A stretch of DNA of 21,506 nucleotides from the NCBI GenBank assembly GCA_017615445.1, contig JAGAAD010000046.1, positions 1-21,506 on the forward strand, read 5' to 3'. The translations under genes were made by a program, and so were the position numbers. This DNA comes from Bacteroidales bacterium (GTDB taxonomy: Bacteria; Bacteroidota; Bacteroidia; Bacteroidales; UBA932). The notes below the pieces were generated by a model, which worked only from the letters and a program-made list of their open reading frames with translations, was not told the DNA's origin and ran no database searches. Shown piece after piece: positions 6,420 through 14,537 of the stretch (positions within the stretch are counted from its first letter, which is position 1; every line of letters starts with the position of its first letter).

Positions 6420-7163
6420 CTAGAAGATCCACTTGGTACCGATGCAAGGGAGGCACTTGAAGCCGTAGTTTCCTGCGAAGTTGAAGGAAAGCTCGACCTC
6501 GCCGCCGACATGGAGGTTGTCAACTCCGAAGAGGTGGCCGACGTTGTACCAGAGCTGAGGCTCGGAAAGGATGGAGAACTTGGTCTCGTAGGGGTGGAGC
6601 GGATCGTCTGCGTTGGCAAACTGGCTATCCAGTCCCCAGATATCAATGAAGCCGCTGAAACGGAGACCTTCCACACCGAAGATGTCCTGCATGCCCCACA
6701 CGCCCGTGAACTTGACGGGGAGGGAAGCGCTGCCGTAGCCGATGTGGTGGTCGTACATGACGGCCACATTGTAGATGTTCTTGAAGTCGTCTGAATGCAT
6801 GAAGTAGTTCACACCCACGCAAGCGACACCTGCTCCCCAGGTGGCTCCGTCATACTCTACATGGAGGCTGAGGTCAGCAAGCTTGGAGTCTTTCCAGAAG
6901 TTGAGGTTGCGCTCGATCTCGAAGTAGCTGCCGTTGAAAGCGGTGCCGGCGCCAAGGTTGTCGCGATCGTCCTTGGTTGCATAGTAGTGATCGATGAAGA
7001 AGAAGGTGTCTCCCCAGTTGTCTGCGTAGAAGCCCTCGAAGGTGGTGGTGGCGTAGCCGCGGCCGAGGTCGTAGAACATCTGAAGGTTGGTCTGTGCAGA
7101 AGCGTTAAAGTTTACTGCGAGTGCTGCAATAGATGCAGCGGCGAAAAAGAGGAACTTTTTCAT
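6420..7163 (-). CDS. DUF5020 / Tsx-like outer-membrane beta-barrel protein
   Basis: A 247-residue exported protein. The signal peptide covers about residues 1-23 (MKKFLFFAAASIAAL..., cleavage likely after NASA). The mature part alternates polar and hydrophobic residues, is rich in aromatic residues and glycine, and ends in W-I-F, the terminal aromatic signature recognised during barrel assembly. The pattern (YDLGRGYATTTFEGFYADNWG, then FFFIDHYYA) matches DUF5020 proteins, which resemble the nucleoside channel Tsx. It lies directly between uracil and purine permease genes, which supports a role in passing nucleosides or nucleobases across the outer membrane. Substrate assignment is inference from context. 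Confidence 0.85.
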   Translation of the reverse strand: MKKFLFFAAASIAALAVNFNASAQTNLQMFYDLGRGYATTTFEGFYADNWGDTFFFIDHYYATKDDRDNLGAGTAFNGSYFEIERNLNFWKDSKLADLSLHVEYDGATWGAGVACVGVNYFMHSDDFKNIYNVAVMYDHHIGYGSASLPVKFTGVWGMQDIFGVEGLRFSGFIDIWGLDSQFANADDPLHPYETKFSILSEPQLWYNVGHLFGVDNLHVGGEVELSFNFAGNYGFKCLPCIGTKWIF

Positions 7164-7183
7164 ACGGAAAAATTGGGTTTTGT

Positions 7184-7207
7184 GCCCTCAGGACGTAGCC
7201 TGAGGGC
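7184..7207 (-). terminator. Intra-operon hairpin between uraA and DUF5020
   Basis: GCCCTCAGG (7184-7192) pairs perfectly with CCTGAGGGC (7199-7207) over 9 bp. On the minus strand it is followed by ACAAAACCCAATTTTT. The stem ends 20 bases before the DUF5020 ATG. It could be a partial terminator, or a 3'-end stabiliser that sets different expression for enzymes and transporters. No -7 box is seen in 7164-7239. Confidence 0.5.
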
Positions 7208-7239
7208 GGGTTATAAATAAATAGGATTAAGGTTTCAAA

Positions 7240-8598
7240 TTATTTGCGGAGTGAAGGGTTGACTTCGAAATCCACTGCTTTGTCTCCCTCGGGGTTCGAA
7301 CCGAATTCGTAGTCCTTGCCGGGGAGGATAGCGTTCAGGATCACACCCACGATAGCTGCAACTGCAAGTCCGCTGAGCGAGGTGAATCCGAGAGGAATCG
7401 AGTCGTTCGCGCCGTACTTGATGCCGATTGCGAGCACGAGGATGAGAGCCATAACGATCACGTTGCGGCTCTTCTTGAAGTCCACGTGGTTCTCAACGAC
7501 ATTGCGCACACCGACCGCGGAGATCATACCGTAGAGCACGAGCGAGACGCCTCCGATGGTGGCGGCGGGCATCGCTGCGATGATGGCGGCGAACTTCGGG
7601 CAGAAGCTCAGGAGGATTGCGAACAGGGCTGCGATGCGGATCACGCGCGGGTCGTAGACGCGGGTGATGTTCAGCACGCCGGTGTTCTCACCGTAGGTGG
7701 TGTTGGCCGGGGCGCCGAAGAGCGAAGCCAGGATGGTGGCGAGACCGTCGCCCATGAGGGTGCGGTGCAGGCCCGGATCCTCCAGGTAGTTGATACCGGT
7801 GGTGGAGGAGATTGCGCACATGTCGCCGATGTGCTCAACCATGGTCGCGAGCGAGATCGGGAGGATGGCGATGATGGCGGCCACTACGAGGCCCCAGTTA
7901 GGGTTCGCGAAGACTGCGAAGGCGGTGTCCTGCATCTTGAACGGCAGGCCGACCCATGCGGCGTCACGCACACCGCTCCAGTCCACGAGGCCGAAGCAGG
8001 CGGCGACCAGATACGAACCGAGCACGCCGAGGAGGATCGGGACGATCTTGATCATGCCCTTGCCCCAGATGTTGGCCACGATGATGATGGCGATGGCGAG
8101 GAGGGCGATCCACCAGTTGGACATGCAGCTCGAGATGGCGGTGCCGGCGAGGCAGAGGCCGATGGCGATGATGATCGGGCCCGTGACGATGGGCGGGAAG
8201 AACTTCATCACGCGCTTCGGGCCGAAGAGCTTGAACAGGCCGGCGAGCACGAAGTACATGAGACCGGCGGTGACCACTCCGATGCAGGCGTAGGGGAGAG
8301 ACTCGGCGAGCGAGAGTCCACGCTCGGTGCCCATCTGCACGACGGCTGCGTAACCGCCGAGGAACGCGAACGAAGATCCGAGGAATGCCGGGACCTTGAA
8401 CTTCGTGAGTGCATGGAAGAGGAGAGTTCCGACTCCTGCGAAGAGGAGCGTTGCGGAGATGGAGAGGCCGGTGATGACGGGCACGAGCACCGTGGCACCG
8501 AACATAGCGAAGAGGTGCTGGGCACCGAGAACCGCCATTCTGCCCTTACCGAGGGTGCGGGCATCGTAAACTGGTTCGTTTGTCTGAACTTTTGCCAT
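7240..8598 (-). CDS. uraA: Uracil permease (NCS2 family)
   Basis: An inner-membrane uracil:H+ symporter of 452 residues. It follows the UraA pattern: AQHLFAMFGATVLVP at about 26-40, PIVTGPIIIAIGL at about 136-148, EHIGD (255-259), DPGLHRTLMGDGLAT, and the substrate-site segment GAPANTTYGENTGV with E304. E255 and E304 match the uracil-binding glutamates of E. coli UraA. The position of UraA His245 is Asp259 here, a common variant. The charged C-terminal tail is cytoplasmic. It lies 24 bases after guaA with no separate promoter box. A uracil carrier among guanine nucleotide genes suggests coordinated nucleobase supply. Confidence 0.92.
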   Translation of the reverse strand: MAKVQTNEPVYDARTLGKGRMAVLGAQHLFAMFGATVLVPVITGLSISATLLFAGVGTLLFHALTKFKVPAFLGSSFAFLGGYAAVVQMGTERGLSLAESLPYACIGVVTAGLMYFVLAGLFKLFGPKRVMKFFPPIVTGPIIIAIGLCLAGTAISSCMSNWWIALLAIAIIIVANIWGKGMIKIVPILLGVLGSYLVAACFGLVDWSGVRDAAWVGLPFKMQDTAFAVFANPNWGLVVAAIIAILPISLATMVEHIGDMCAISSTTGINYLEDPGLHRTLMGDGLATILASLFGAPANTTYGENTGVLNITRVYDPRVIRIAALFAILLSFCPKFAAIIAAMPAATIGGVSLVLYGMISAVGVRNVVENHVDFKKSRNVIVMALILVLAIGIKYGANDSIPLGFTSLSGLAVAAIVGVILNAILPGKDYEFGSNPEGDKAVDFEVNPSLRK

Positions 8599-8622
8599 AT
8601 TACTTCTTAAGGTTAGAAATGA

Positions 8623-9609
8623 TTATTCCCATTCAATAGTTCCGGTCGGTTTCGGAGAGAGGTCGAAGAGCACTCGGTTCACGCCTTTGACTTCTTTCAG
8701 TATCCTGTCCGTGATGTGCTGAAGGATCGCGAAGGGGATCTCGGGCACGGTGGCGGTCACGGCGTCGCGGGTGTTGACGGCACGAATCACGACCGGCCAC
8801 TCGTAGGAGCGCTTGCCGTCCTTGATGCCGGTGGATTTGTAGTCCGGGACGATGGTGAAGAACTGCCAGACCTTGCCTTCCAGGCCGTTCTTAGCGAATT
8901 CCTCGCGAAGGATGGCGTCCGATTCGCGCACTGCCTCTAGGCGGTCGCGGGTGATGGCGCCGGTGCAGCGGACTCCAAGGCCGGGGCCGGGGAACGGCTG
9001 GCGGTAGACCATGCTGTCCGGCAGGCCGAGGGCGGTGCCCACCACTCTGACTTCGTCTTTATAGAGAAGCTTGACCGGCTCCACGAGCTCGAAATGCAGC
9101 TCCGGCGGCAGACCGCCCACATTGTGGTGGGCCTTGATGCCGTCTTTGCTCTCGAGGATGTCCGGGTAGATCGTGCCCTGGCCGAGGAACTTGATGCCGT
9201 CCAGCTTGGCGGCTTCCTCAGCGAAGACGTCGATGAATTCTTTTCCGATTATGTGGCGTTTTTCTTCAGGATCGGTGACTCCTGCGAGCTTGTTAAGGAA
9301 ACGGTCCACGGCATCCACATAGATAAGCTCTGCTCCAAGCTGGTCGCGGAAAACTCTCACGACTTCCTCGGGCTCTCCTTTGCGGAGAAGACCGTGGTTG
9401 ACGTGGACGCAGACCAGATTCTTGCCGATCGCCTTGATGAGGAAGGCGGCGGTGACAGATGAATCGACTCCTCCCGAGAGGGCCAGGAGAACCTTGCTGT
9501 CGCCAATCTGCTCCCGGAGGGCTTTGATTTGTTCGTCTATGAACTTTTTGGCTTGGGTTTCACCGGTTATTCTCTCCATCGAGGCCGGACGCACGTCTGT
9601 TTGATTCAT
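8623..9609 (-). CDS. guaA: GMP synthase, ATP-pyrophosphatase subunit without glutaminase domain
   Basis: It converts XMP, ATP and an amine source to GMP. The 328-residue protein covers only the synthetase half: PP-loop LSGGVDSS (44-51), HHNVGGLPPELHFELVEPVKLLYKDEVR, RQPFPGPGLGVRC, and the dimerisation domain ending in KPTGTIEWE, the canonical GuaA C-terminus. Two-domain bacterial GuaA is about 510-525 residues with an N-terminal class I glutamine amidotransferase. That domain is absent here. The N-terminus begins just ahead of the synthetase domain, and guaB ends one base upstream, so there is no remnant. It resembles the split archaeal form. No separate amidotransferase is in the window; it must be supplied elsewhere, or ammonia used directly. 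The 1-base gap implies coupling to guaB. Confidence 0.93.
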   Translation of the reverse strand: MNQTDVRPASMERITGETQAKKFIDEQIKALREQIGDSKVLLALSGGVDSSVTAAFLIKAIGKNLVCVHVNHGLLRKGEPEEVVRVFRDQLGAELIYVDAVDRFLNKLAGVTDPEEKRHIIGKEFIDVFAEEAAKLDGIKFLGQGTIYPDILESKDGIKAHHNVGGLPPELHFELVEPVKLLYKDEVRVVGTALGLPDSMVYRQPFPGPGLGVRCTGAITRDRLEAVRESDAILREEFAKNGLEGKVWQFFTIVPDYKSTGIKDGKRSYEWPVVIRAVNTRDAVTATVPEIPFAILQHITDRILKEVKGVNRVLFDLSPKPTGTIEWE

Positions 9610-9610
9610 C

Positions 9611-10690
9611 TTATTTGTAGTTTGGAGCTTCTTTGGTAATCTTTACGTCGTGCGGATGGCTCTCCACCATTCCGCTTGTGGTGATTCTGACGAATTTGGC
9701 GTTCTTCAGGGCTGCGAGATCGGCCGCGCCGCAGTAGCCCATTCCGGACCGGATGCCGCCGATCAGCTGGAAGATGACGTCCGCCACGGGGCCTTTGTAG
9801 GCCACCTTGCCGACTATACCTTCAGGGACCAGCTTGTTCGCGCCTTCCTGGAAGTAGCGGTCGGACGAGCCGGCCTGCATGGCGTCCAGCGAACCCATTC
9901 CGCGGAACACTTTGTACAAGATGCCGCCGTCCACGAAAGTCTCGCCGGGGGCTTCCTCCGTGCCTGCGAACATGCTGCCGAACATCAGGCAGTCCGCGCC
10001 GGCCGCGAGGGCCTTCACGGCGTCGCCTGAGTAACGGAGACCTCCGTCTCCGATCACGGGCACGCCTGAACCGCGAGCGGCCTTGGCCGTTTCGTAGATC
10101 GCGCTGAGCTGGGGCACGCCCACTCCGGCGACCACGCGGGTGGTGCAGATGCTGCCGGGGCCGATTCCCACCTTCACTCCGTCCGCGCCGTTTTCAATCA
10201 GGCAACGGGCTGCATCGGCGGTGGCGATGTTTCCCACGACCACATCTATATTATTAAAGGAATGCTTAATCTGCTTGAGAAGCTCCACCACATTGCGGGA
10301 GTGGCCGTGCGCGCAGTCAAGGACCACGGCGTCCGCTCCGGCGGCGCTCAGAGCCTCCACTCGCTCGAGGGAGCCTGCACCGATGCCCACTGCGGCGGCG
10401 ACCTTCAGGCCGTCGCGCTTGACCTCGGCGACTTGCGCGGCTTGCTTGTCCGTCGACATATTTTTATGAATAACGCCGATGCCTCCTTCTCTTGCGAGAG
10501 CCCGGGCCATCGGCGCTTCAGTCACAGTGTCCATCGCGGCGGACACAATTGGAATGTCGAGCGAAATGTTTCTGGAAAATCGGCAGTTAAGCGACACCTG
10601 CTTCGGAACTACCTCCGAGTAGGCAGGGACTAGAAGGACATCATCGAAAGTGAGACCTTCCAGGATGATTTTTTCTTCTTCGAAAGACAT
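9611..10690 (-). CDS. guaB: Inosine-5'-monophosphate dehydrogenase lacking CBS domains
   Basis: It oxidises IMP to XMP with NAD+, the committed step of guanine nucleotide synthesis. The (beta/alpha)8 catalytic core is complete: [15 protein letters not shown] at 13-27, [24 protein letters not shown] with catalytic Cys182, the flap segment [13 protein letters not shown], and [12 protein letters not shown]. The usual Bateman module (two CBS domains, about 120 residues) is missing: [10 protein letters not shown] (83-92) runs straight into [10 protein letters not shown]. That gives 359 residues instead of about 490. The start at 10690 (MSFEEEK) matches typical IMPDH N-termini and lies 18 bases after a -7 box. 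An ATG at 10705 is only 3 bases after the box and would add five residues; a leaderless start there is not excluded. First gene of the operon. Confidence 0.93.
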   Translation of the reverse strand: MSFEEEKIILEGLTFDDVLLVPAYSEVVPKQVSLNCRFSRNISLDIPIVSAAMDTVTEAPMARALAREGGIGVIHKNMSTDKQAAQVAEVKRDGLKVAAAVGIGAGSLERVEALSAAGADAVVLDCAHGHSRNVVELLKQIKHSFNNIDVVVGNIATADAARCLIENGADGVKVGIGPGSICTTRVVAGVGVPQLSAIYETAKAARGSGVPVIGDGGLRYSGDAVKALAAGADCLMFGSMFAGTEEAPGETFVDGGILYKVFRGMGSLDAMQAGSSDRYFQEGANKLVPEGIVGKVAYKGPVADVIFQLIGGIRSGMGYCGAADLAALKNAKFVRITTSGMVESHPHDVKITKEAPNYK

Positions 10691-10708
10691 AGGGATACTA
10701 ACCATGTG

Positions 10709-10716
10709 CAAAGATA
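10709..10716 (-). promoter_or_regulatory. -7 box of guaB operon
   Basis: TATCTTTG on the minus strand matches TAnnTTTG. It ends 3 bases before one in-frame ATG (10705) and 18 bases before the preferred start (10690). It is the only good promoter box found ahead of the five genes running down to 5062. Confidence 0.7.
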
Positions 10717-10779
10717 CTCGTCCGACTTGAAAACACAAAAAAATTCTGAGAAAATAATTCACTTTTTATCCACAATCCG

Positions 10780-10787
10780 TATTTTTG
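10780..10787 (+). promoter_or_regulatory. -7 box of the receiver/PEP-synthase-like gene (leaderless-type spacing)
   Basis: TATTTTTG matches TAnnTTTG and lies 6 bases before the ATG at 10794. It excludes a TTG start at 10785, which falls inside the box. Confidence 0.7.
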
Positions 10788-10793
10788 TGTGGT

Positions 10794-13721
10794 ATGCAAG
10801 ATTTCACCACATTGATGAAGCGAAGGATCAGAAGGATCCTGCTCGTCTGCAATAACTACGACAGCTATTCCCTCGAAGAAGACGGCCATATCGAGTCGCT
10901 TATCGCGGCCGACTATCTGGAACTGAACCTGAGTAACCCTCCGGCTATCGTGAGGGTAGAGACGACGGTCCAGGCTCTGGAGATGCTCGAGGCGGGGGAG
11001 AAGTTCGACCTGGCAATCACGATGTACAATGTGGGCGAGCTGGATGTCTTTACCTTCTCTCACAAGGCGAAGGCCTGCGATCCGGAGATGCCGGTGGTGC
11101 TCCTCTGCGGGTACGCGAAGGAAATCTTCCGCAAGATTGCGGAGGCGGACAAGTCTTGCATAGACCACGTCTTCTGCTGGAACAACAGCACGGACGTCAT
11201 TATCGCCATCATCAAGCTGATCGAGGACGGAATGAACGCAGACCACGACATCCTGGACTATGGAGTTCAGGCAATCCTGCTGGTCGAAGACTCGGTCCGT
11301 TATTATTCCACCTATCTGCCGGCGCTGTACAGCATCATCCTGCATCAGAACGCATCGGCCGTTCGCGACGCTCTGAACGAGCAGCAGCAGAAGGCCCGCA
11401 AGCGCGCCCGCCCGAAGATCCTGATGGCCACTAACTACGACGATGCGATCGTCCTTTATGAGAAGTACAAGAACAACCTGCTGGGAGTGATTTCAGATGT
11501 GGGATTCGTGCTCCACAAAGGCGATCTTTCGAAGAACGAAAAGCTGGATGCCGGCGTGGATCTCTGCAAGCATATCCGCAAAGACAATCCGAAGATGCCG
11601 TTCCTGATGCAGTCTTCGCAGGAGAGCATCAGAAAGGTAGCGGAGTCCCTGAATGTGGGTTTCCTCCAGAAATCTTCCAAGACTCTGACTTATGAACTTG
11701 AAGAGTACATAGGCAAGCACTTCGGCTTCGGCGATTTCGTGGTGACGGATCCCGAAACCGGCGCGGAGGTGGCCAGGGCCCACGATCTGGCTGAATTCGA
11801 GCAGGTGATGAAGACGGTGCCCGCCGAGTATTTCCATCTGTTCTCAGCCTCGAACTATCTGTCCAAGTGGCTGTTCGCCCGCGGTCTGTTCCAGATCGGA
11901 CAGGTCGTCCGCGGCTTCACCGTGGAGGACTTCTCCTCGATAGAAGAAAACCGCAGGAAGGTGGTGGACCTGGTACATGATTTTCGCATCGCCCAGGGCC
12001 TCGGCGTGGTGGCGAAGTTCAACCCGGAGACTTACAACGACACCATCTGGTTCGCCAGCCTCGGCGAGGGCTCGCTCGGCGGCAAGGCCCGCGGCCTCGC
12101 GTTCCTGAACCACATCCTTCAGAAATATAATCTCTACAATGAGTTCGAAGGAACCCGCCTTCTGGTGCCGAAGACCCTGGTGGTGATGACGGACTTCTTC
12201 GAGAAGTTCATAATCGAAAACGGTCTTCAGTACGTCATCAACTCCGATCTTTCAGATGAAGAAATCCTTTCTGAGTTTGTGGCCTCCAGGCTGCCGTACG
12301 AGCTTATCAAGGCTCTAAAGATATTTATCCGCAATACCAACAAACCGCTTGCGATCCGTTCGAGTTCGAAGCTGGAAGACTCTTATTATCAGCCGTTTGC
12401 GGGGGTCTATTCCACATACATGATCCCTCACACGGAGAACGAAGACCAGCAGCTCCGCCTCCTGACCAAGGCAATAAAGAGCGTCTATGCTAGCGTCTAT
12501 TTCGCTTCGTCCCGCCGTTATATCACTGCGGCCGCGAACGTCATCTCGGAAGAGAAGATGGCGATAGTGGTTCAGGAAATCTGCGGCTCCGAGCAGGACG
12601 GTTATTATTTCCCGACCGTCTCCGGCGTGGCCCGTTCGGTGAATTTCTACCCGGTGGGCAGCGAGAAGTCTGAAGACGGAATAGTGAAGATAGCCTACGG
12701 CCTCGGTAAGGCCGTGGTGGACGGCGAGCAGGTTCTCCGCTTCTCGCCCCGTCAGCCGAAGAAGGTCCTTCAGACCTCCACTCCCGAAAACACAGTCTCA
12801 GACACCCAGAAGAGCATATTCGCCCTCAGCCTGAAGCCGGATTCGTTCAAGACTTCGGTGGACGACGCCGTGAACCTGGAGCGCATCCCGCTGGCCGAGT
12901 GCCCGAAGTTCGCTTCGTTCGCGAAGGTGGGCAGCACATGGGACCGTGAGAACATGAGGATAGTGGACTCCACCTTCCCGGAAGGCCCGAAGTTCATCAC
13001 CTTCGCGTCCGTGCTGAAGTACGGCATGTTTCCGCTGGCGAAGATAATCACCCGCCTGCTGGACATCGCGAAGGAGGAGATGAAGTGCGACGTGGAGATC
13101 GAGTTCGCCGCGAACCTGGAGGTCTCGCCGGCCGTGTTCAACGTCCTGCAGATCCGCCCGATCAGCACGGACAGCCGCTATTCGGAGGTGGATTGGACCA
13201 AGGTAGACGACTCGCGCGCGTGGCTCAAGTCCGCGAACGCGCTCGGCACAGGCTGGATCGGCGGCGTGGAGGACATAGTCTACCTCAAGCGCGACGCTTT
13301 CGACACGCTCAAGACCCGCGACATCGCGGCCGAGATAACGGAGATCAACGCCCGCATGCAGCAGGAGAAACTCGGCTATGTGCTGATTGGCTTCGGCCGC
13401 TGGGGCACCAGCATCGACACGCTCGGCGTGCCGGTGAAATGGAGCGACATCTCGGAAGCGCGGGTGCTGGTGGAGTGCTGCCTGGAGAGTTTCAGAATCG
13501 ACCCGAGCCAGGGCACGCACTTCTTCCAGAACCTGACCTCGTTCAACGTGGGCTACATCAATGTGGACCCGTTCGGCCGGCCGCAGACGGACAAACTGGA
13601 TTTCGACGCGCTGGATGCGCTGCCGGCGGTGGAAGAGACGGCCTACCTGCGCCACGTCCGCCTGAGCGAGCCGCTCGAGATCTGCGTGGACGGGCGGGAG
13701 AACCGCGCGGTTATTTCTTAG
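10794..13721 (+). CDS. Double receiver-domain protein fused to a PEP-synthase/PPDK-type ATP-binding domain
   Basis: A 975-residue cytoplasmic protein. Residues about 13-150 form a receiver-like domain (RRILLVCNN, FDLAITMYN, MPVVLLCGY) in which the phosphoacceptor position appears to be methionine. Residues about 160-310 form a second receiver domain that keeps the acidic pair E165/D166, phosphoacceptor D235 (GVISDVGF), S274/S275 and K293. From about 420 comes a PPDK_N/PEP-synthase ATP-binding domain: GEGSLGGKARGLAFL (423-437), LAIRSSSKLEDS (519-530), FAGVYSTY, MAIVVQEICGSEQDGYYFPTVSGVA and VLQIRPIS. No swivelling phosphohistidine domain or PEP/pyruvate TIM barrel is seen, so a full PEP synthase reaction is not expected. 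A kinase-like or sensory role controlled by the receivers is inference. It is convergent with a radical SAM gene, with no spacer between stops. Confidence 0.88.
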   Translation: MQDFTTLMKRRIRRILLVCNNYDSYSLEEDGHIESLIAADYLELNLSNPPAIVRVETTVQALEMLEAGEKFDLAITMYNVGELDVFTFSHKAKACDPEMPVVLLCGYAKEIFRKIAEADKSCIDHVFCWNNSTDVIIAIIKLIEDGMNADHDILDYGVQAILLVEDSVRYYSTYLPALYSIILHQNASAVRDALNEQQQKARKRARPKILMATNYDDAIVLYEKYKNNLLGVISDVGFVLHKGDLSKNEKLDAGVDLCKHIRKDNPKMPFLMQSSQESIRKVAESLNVGFLQKSSKTLTYELEEYIGKHFGFGDFVVTDPETGAEVARAHDLAEFEQVMKTVPAEYFHLFSASNYLSKWLFARGLFQIGQVVRGFTVEDFSSIEENRRKVVDLVHDFRIAQGLGVVAKFNPETYNDTIWFASLGEGSLGGKARGLAFLNHILQKYNLYNEFEGTRLLVPKTLVVMTDFFEKFIIENGLQYVINSDLSDEEILSEFVASRLPYELIKALKIFIRNTNKPLAIRSSSKLEDSYYQPFAGVYSTYMIPHTENEDQQLRLLTKAIKSVYASVYFASSRRYITAAANVISEEKMAIVVQEICGSEQDGYYFPTVSGVARSVNFYPVGSEKSEDGIVKIAYGLGKAVVDGEQVLRFSPRQPKKVLQTSTPENTVSDTQKSIFALSLKPDSFKTSVDDAVNLERIPLAECPKFASFAKVGSTWDRENMRIVDSTFPEGPKFITFASVLKYGMFPLAKIITRLLDIAKEEMKCDVEIEFAANLEVSPAVFNVLQIRPISTDSRYSEVDWTKVDDSRAWLKSANALGTGWIGGVEDIVYLKRDAFDTLKTRDIAAEITEINARMQQEKLGYVLIGFGRWGTSIDTLGVPVKWSDISEARVLVECCLESFRIDPSQGTHFFQNLTSFNVGYINVDPFGRPQTDKLDFDALDALPAVEETAYLRHVRLSEPLEICVDGRENRAVIS

Positions 13722-14483
13722 CTATTTTTTGCCACGGACCTGCACGCTCAGGCCTTCGTCGATTAGCGGCTGCACGAGCTTTTGCAGTTCCGCCTGCGTG
13801 AACGGCTGCAGCCCCTCCTGCGGAGTCGGGCGGTCTATGGTGTAGACCATCACCTCGCGGGGCATCAGGTGCCTGACGATCTCCATCCACTTTTGCAGCG
13901 CTGCCGGTTCGGAGCTGTCGAAGCCCGGGGCGCGCAGGAACATGGTCTGCAGGATGAAATTCCCTTCGAACTTCTCGAGCGCTTCGATTACGCGCTGAAG
14001 GCTGTAGCCGGGCGCGGGATGGTTGATCCGCGCGACTAGCTCGTCCGTGGGGGCGTCTATCTTCATGATCGGGTTGTCCACCTTCATCAGGGCGGCCCGG
14101 ATCTCGGGGATGTGCGCGCGAGTGGCGTTGCTCAGCACGCTGACCTTCGCGCCGGGGCAGAAGGCGTCGCGCAGCTTGAGCGTGTCCTCGATTATGCGCG
14201 GGAATTCCGGATTGAGGGTGGGCTCGCCGTCGCCGCTGAAGGTGATGCTGTCTATCGGCGTCCCGTCCAGAAGCAGCTGCGTGAGCTTGTCTTCGAGCTT
14301 GCTGCGCACTTCGGCGGCTGTGGGGAGCTGCTTGTCGTTCAGCCCGTCTTTGTTCCAGCCGCATTCGCAGTAGATGCAGTCGAAATTGCAGAATTTGCCC
14401 TTCTGGGGCAGGAGATTGATGCCAAGGGAGTTCCCCAGGCGGCGGCTCTTGATGGGCCCGAAAACAGTTTCTTCGCGTAGCAT
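13722..14483 (-). CDS. Radical SAM protein (FGPxxSRRLGxSLG family)
   Basis: A 253-residue radical SAM enzyme. The [4Fe-4S]-binding motif is CNFDCIYC with C32, C36 and C39 (CX3CX2C). It is preceded by the conserved VFGPIKSRRLGNSLGINLLP. ITFSGDGEPTLNP is the GGE-like SAM-binding segment, and VLSNATRAHIPEIRAAL and MKIDAPTDELVARINHP are further core strands. There is no C-terminal SPASM cluster. Homologues of this short type are widespread in anaerobes and archaea and mostly uncharacterised, so no reaction is proposed. The start at 14483 has a -7 box only 4 bases upstream, so a leaderless transcript is likely. Confidence 0.92.
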   Translation of the reverse strand: MLREETVFGPIKSRRLGNSLGINLLPQKGKFCNFDCIYCECGWNKDGLNDKQLPTAAEVRSKLEDKLTQLLLDGTPIDSITFSGDGEPTLNPEFPRIIEDTLKLRDAFCPGAKVSVLSNATRAHIPEIRAALMKVDNPIMKIDAPTDELVARINHPAPGYSLQRVIEALEKFEGNFILQTMFLRAPGFDSSEPAALQKWMEIVRHLMPREVMVYTIDRPTPQEGLQPFTQAELQKLVQPLIDEGLSVQVRGKK

Positions 14484-14487
14484 ATCC

Positions 14488-14495
14488 CAAATTTA
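14488..14495 (-). promoter_or_regulatory. -7 box of radical SAM gene (leaderless-type spacing)
   Basis: TAAATTTG on the minus strand matches TAnnTTTG and ends 4 bases before the ATG at 14483. Confidence 0.72.
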
Positions 14496-14507
14496 CGATT
14501 TTTCCTT

Positions 14508-14515
14508 TAAATTTG
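14508..14515 (+). promoter_or_regulatory. -7 box of the 14538 operon
   Basis: TAAATTTG matches TAnnTTTG and ends 22 bases before the ATG at 14538. The following bases (GCGAC) also follow the hppA -7 box. It lies 12 bases from the oppositely directed box of the radical SAM gene. Confidence 0.7.
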
Positions 14516-14537
14516 CGACGTACTGAAATCGTTGAAT

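Noticed and set aside
9600..9660. guaA as a broken gene with a lost N-terminal half
   Set aside because: guaB coding sequence ends one base before the guaA ATG, so there is no amidotransferase remnant; the short form appears native to the operon.
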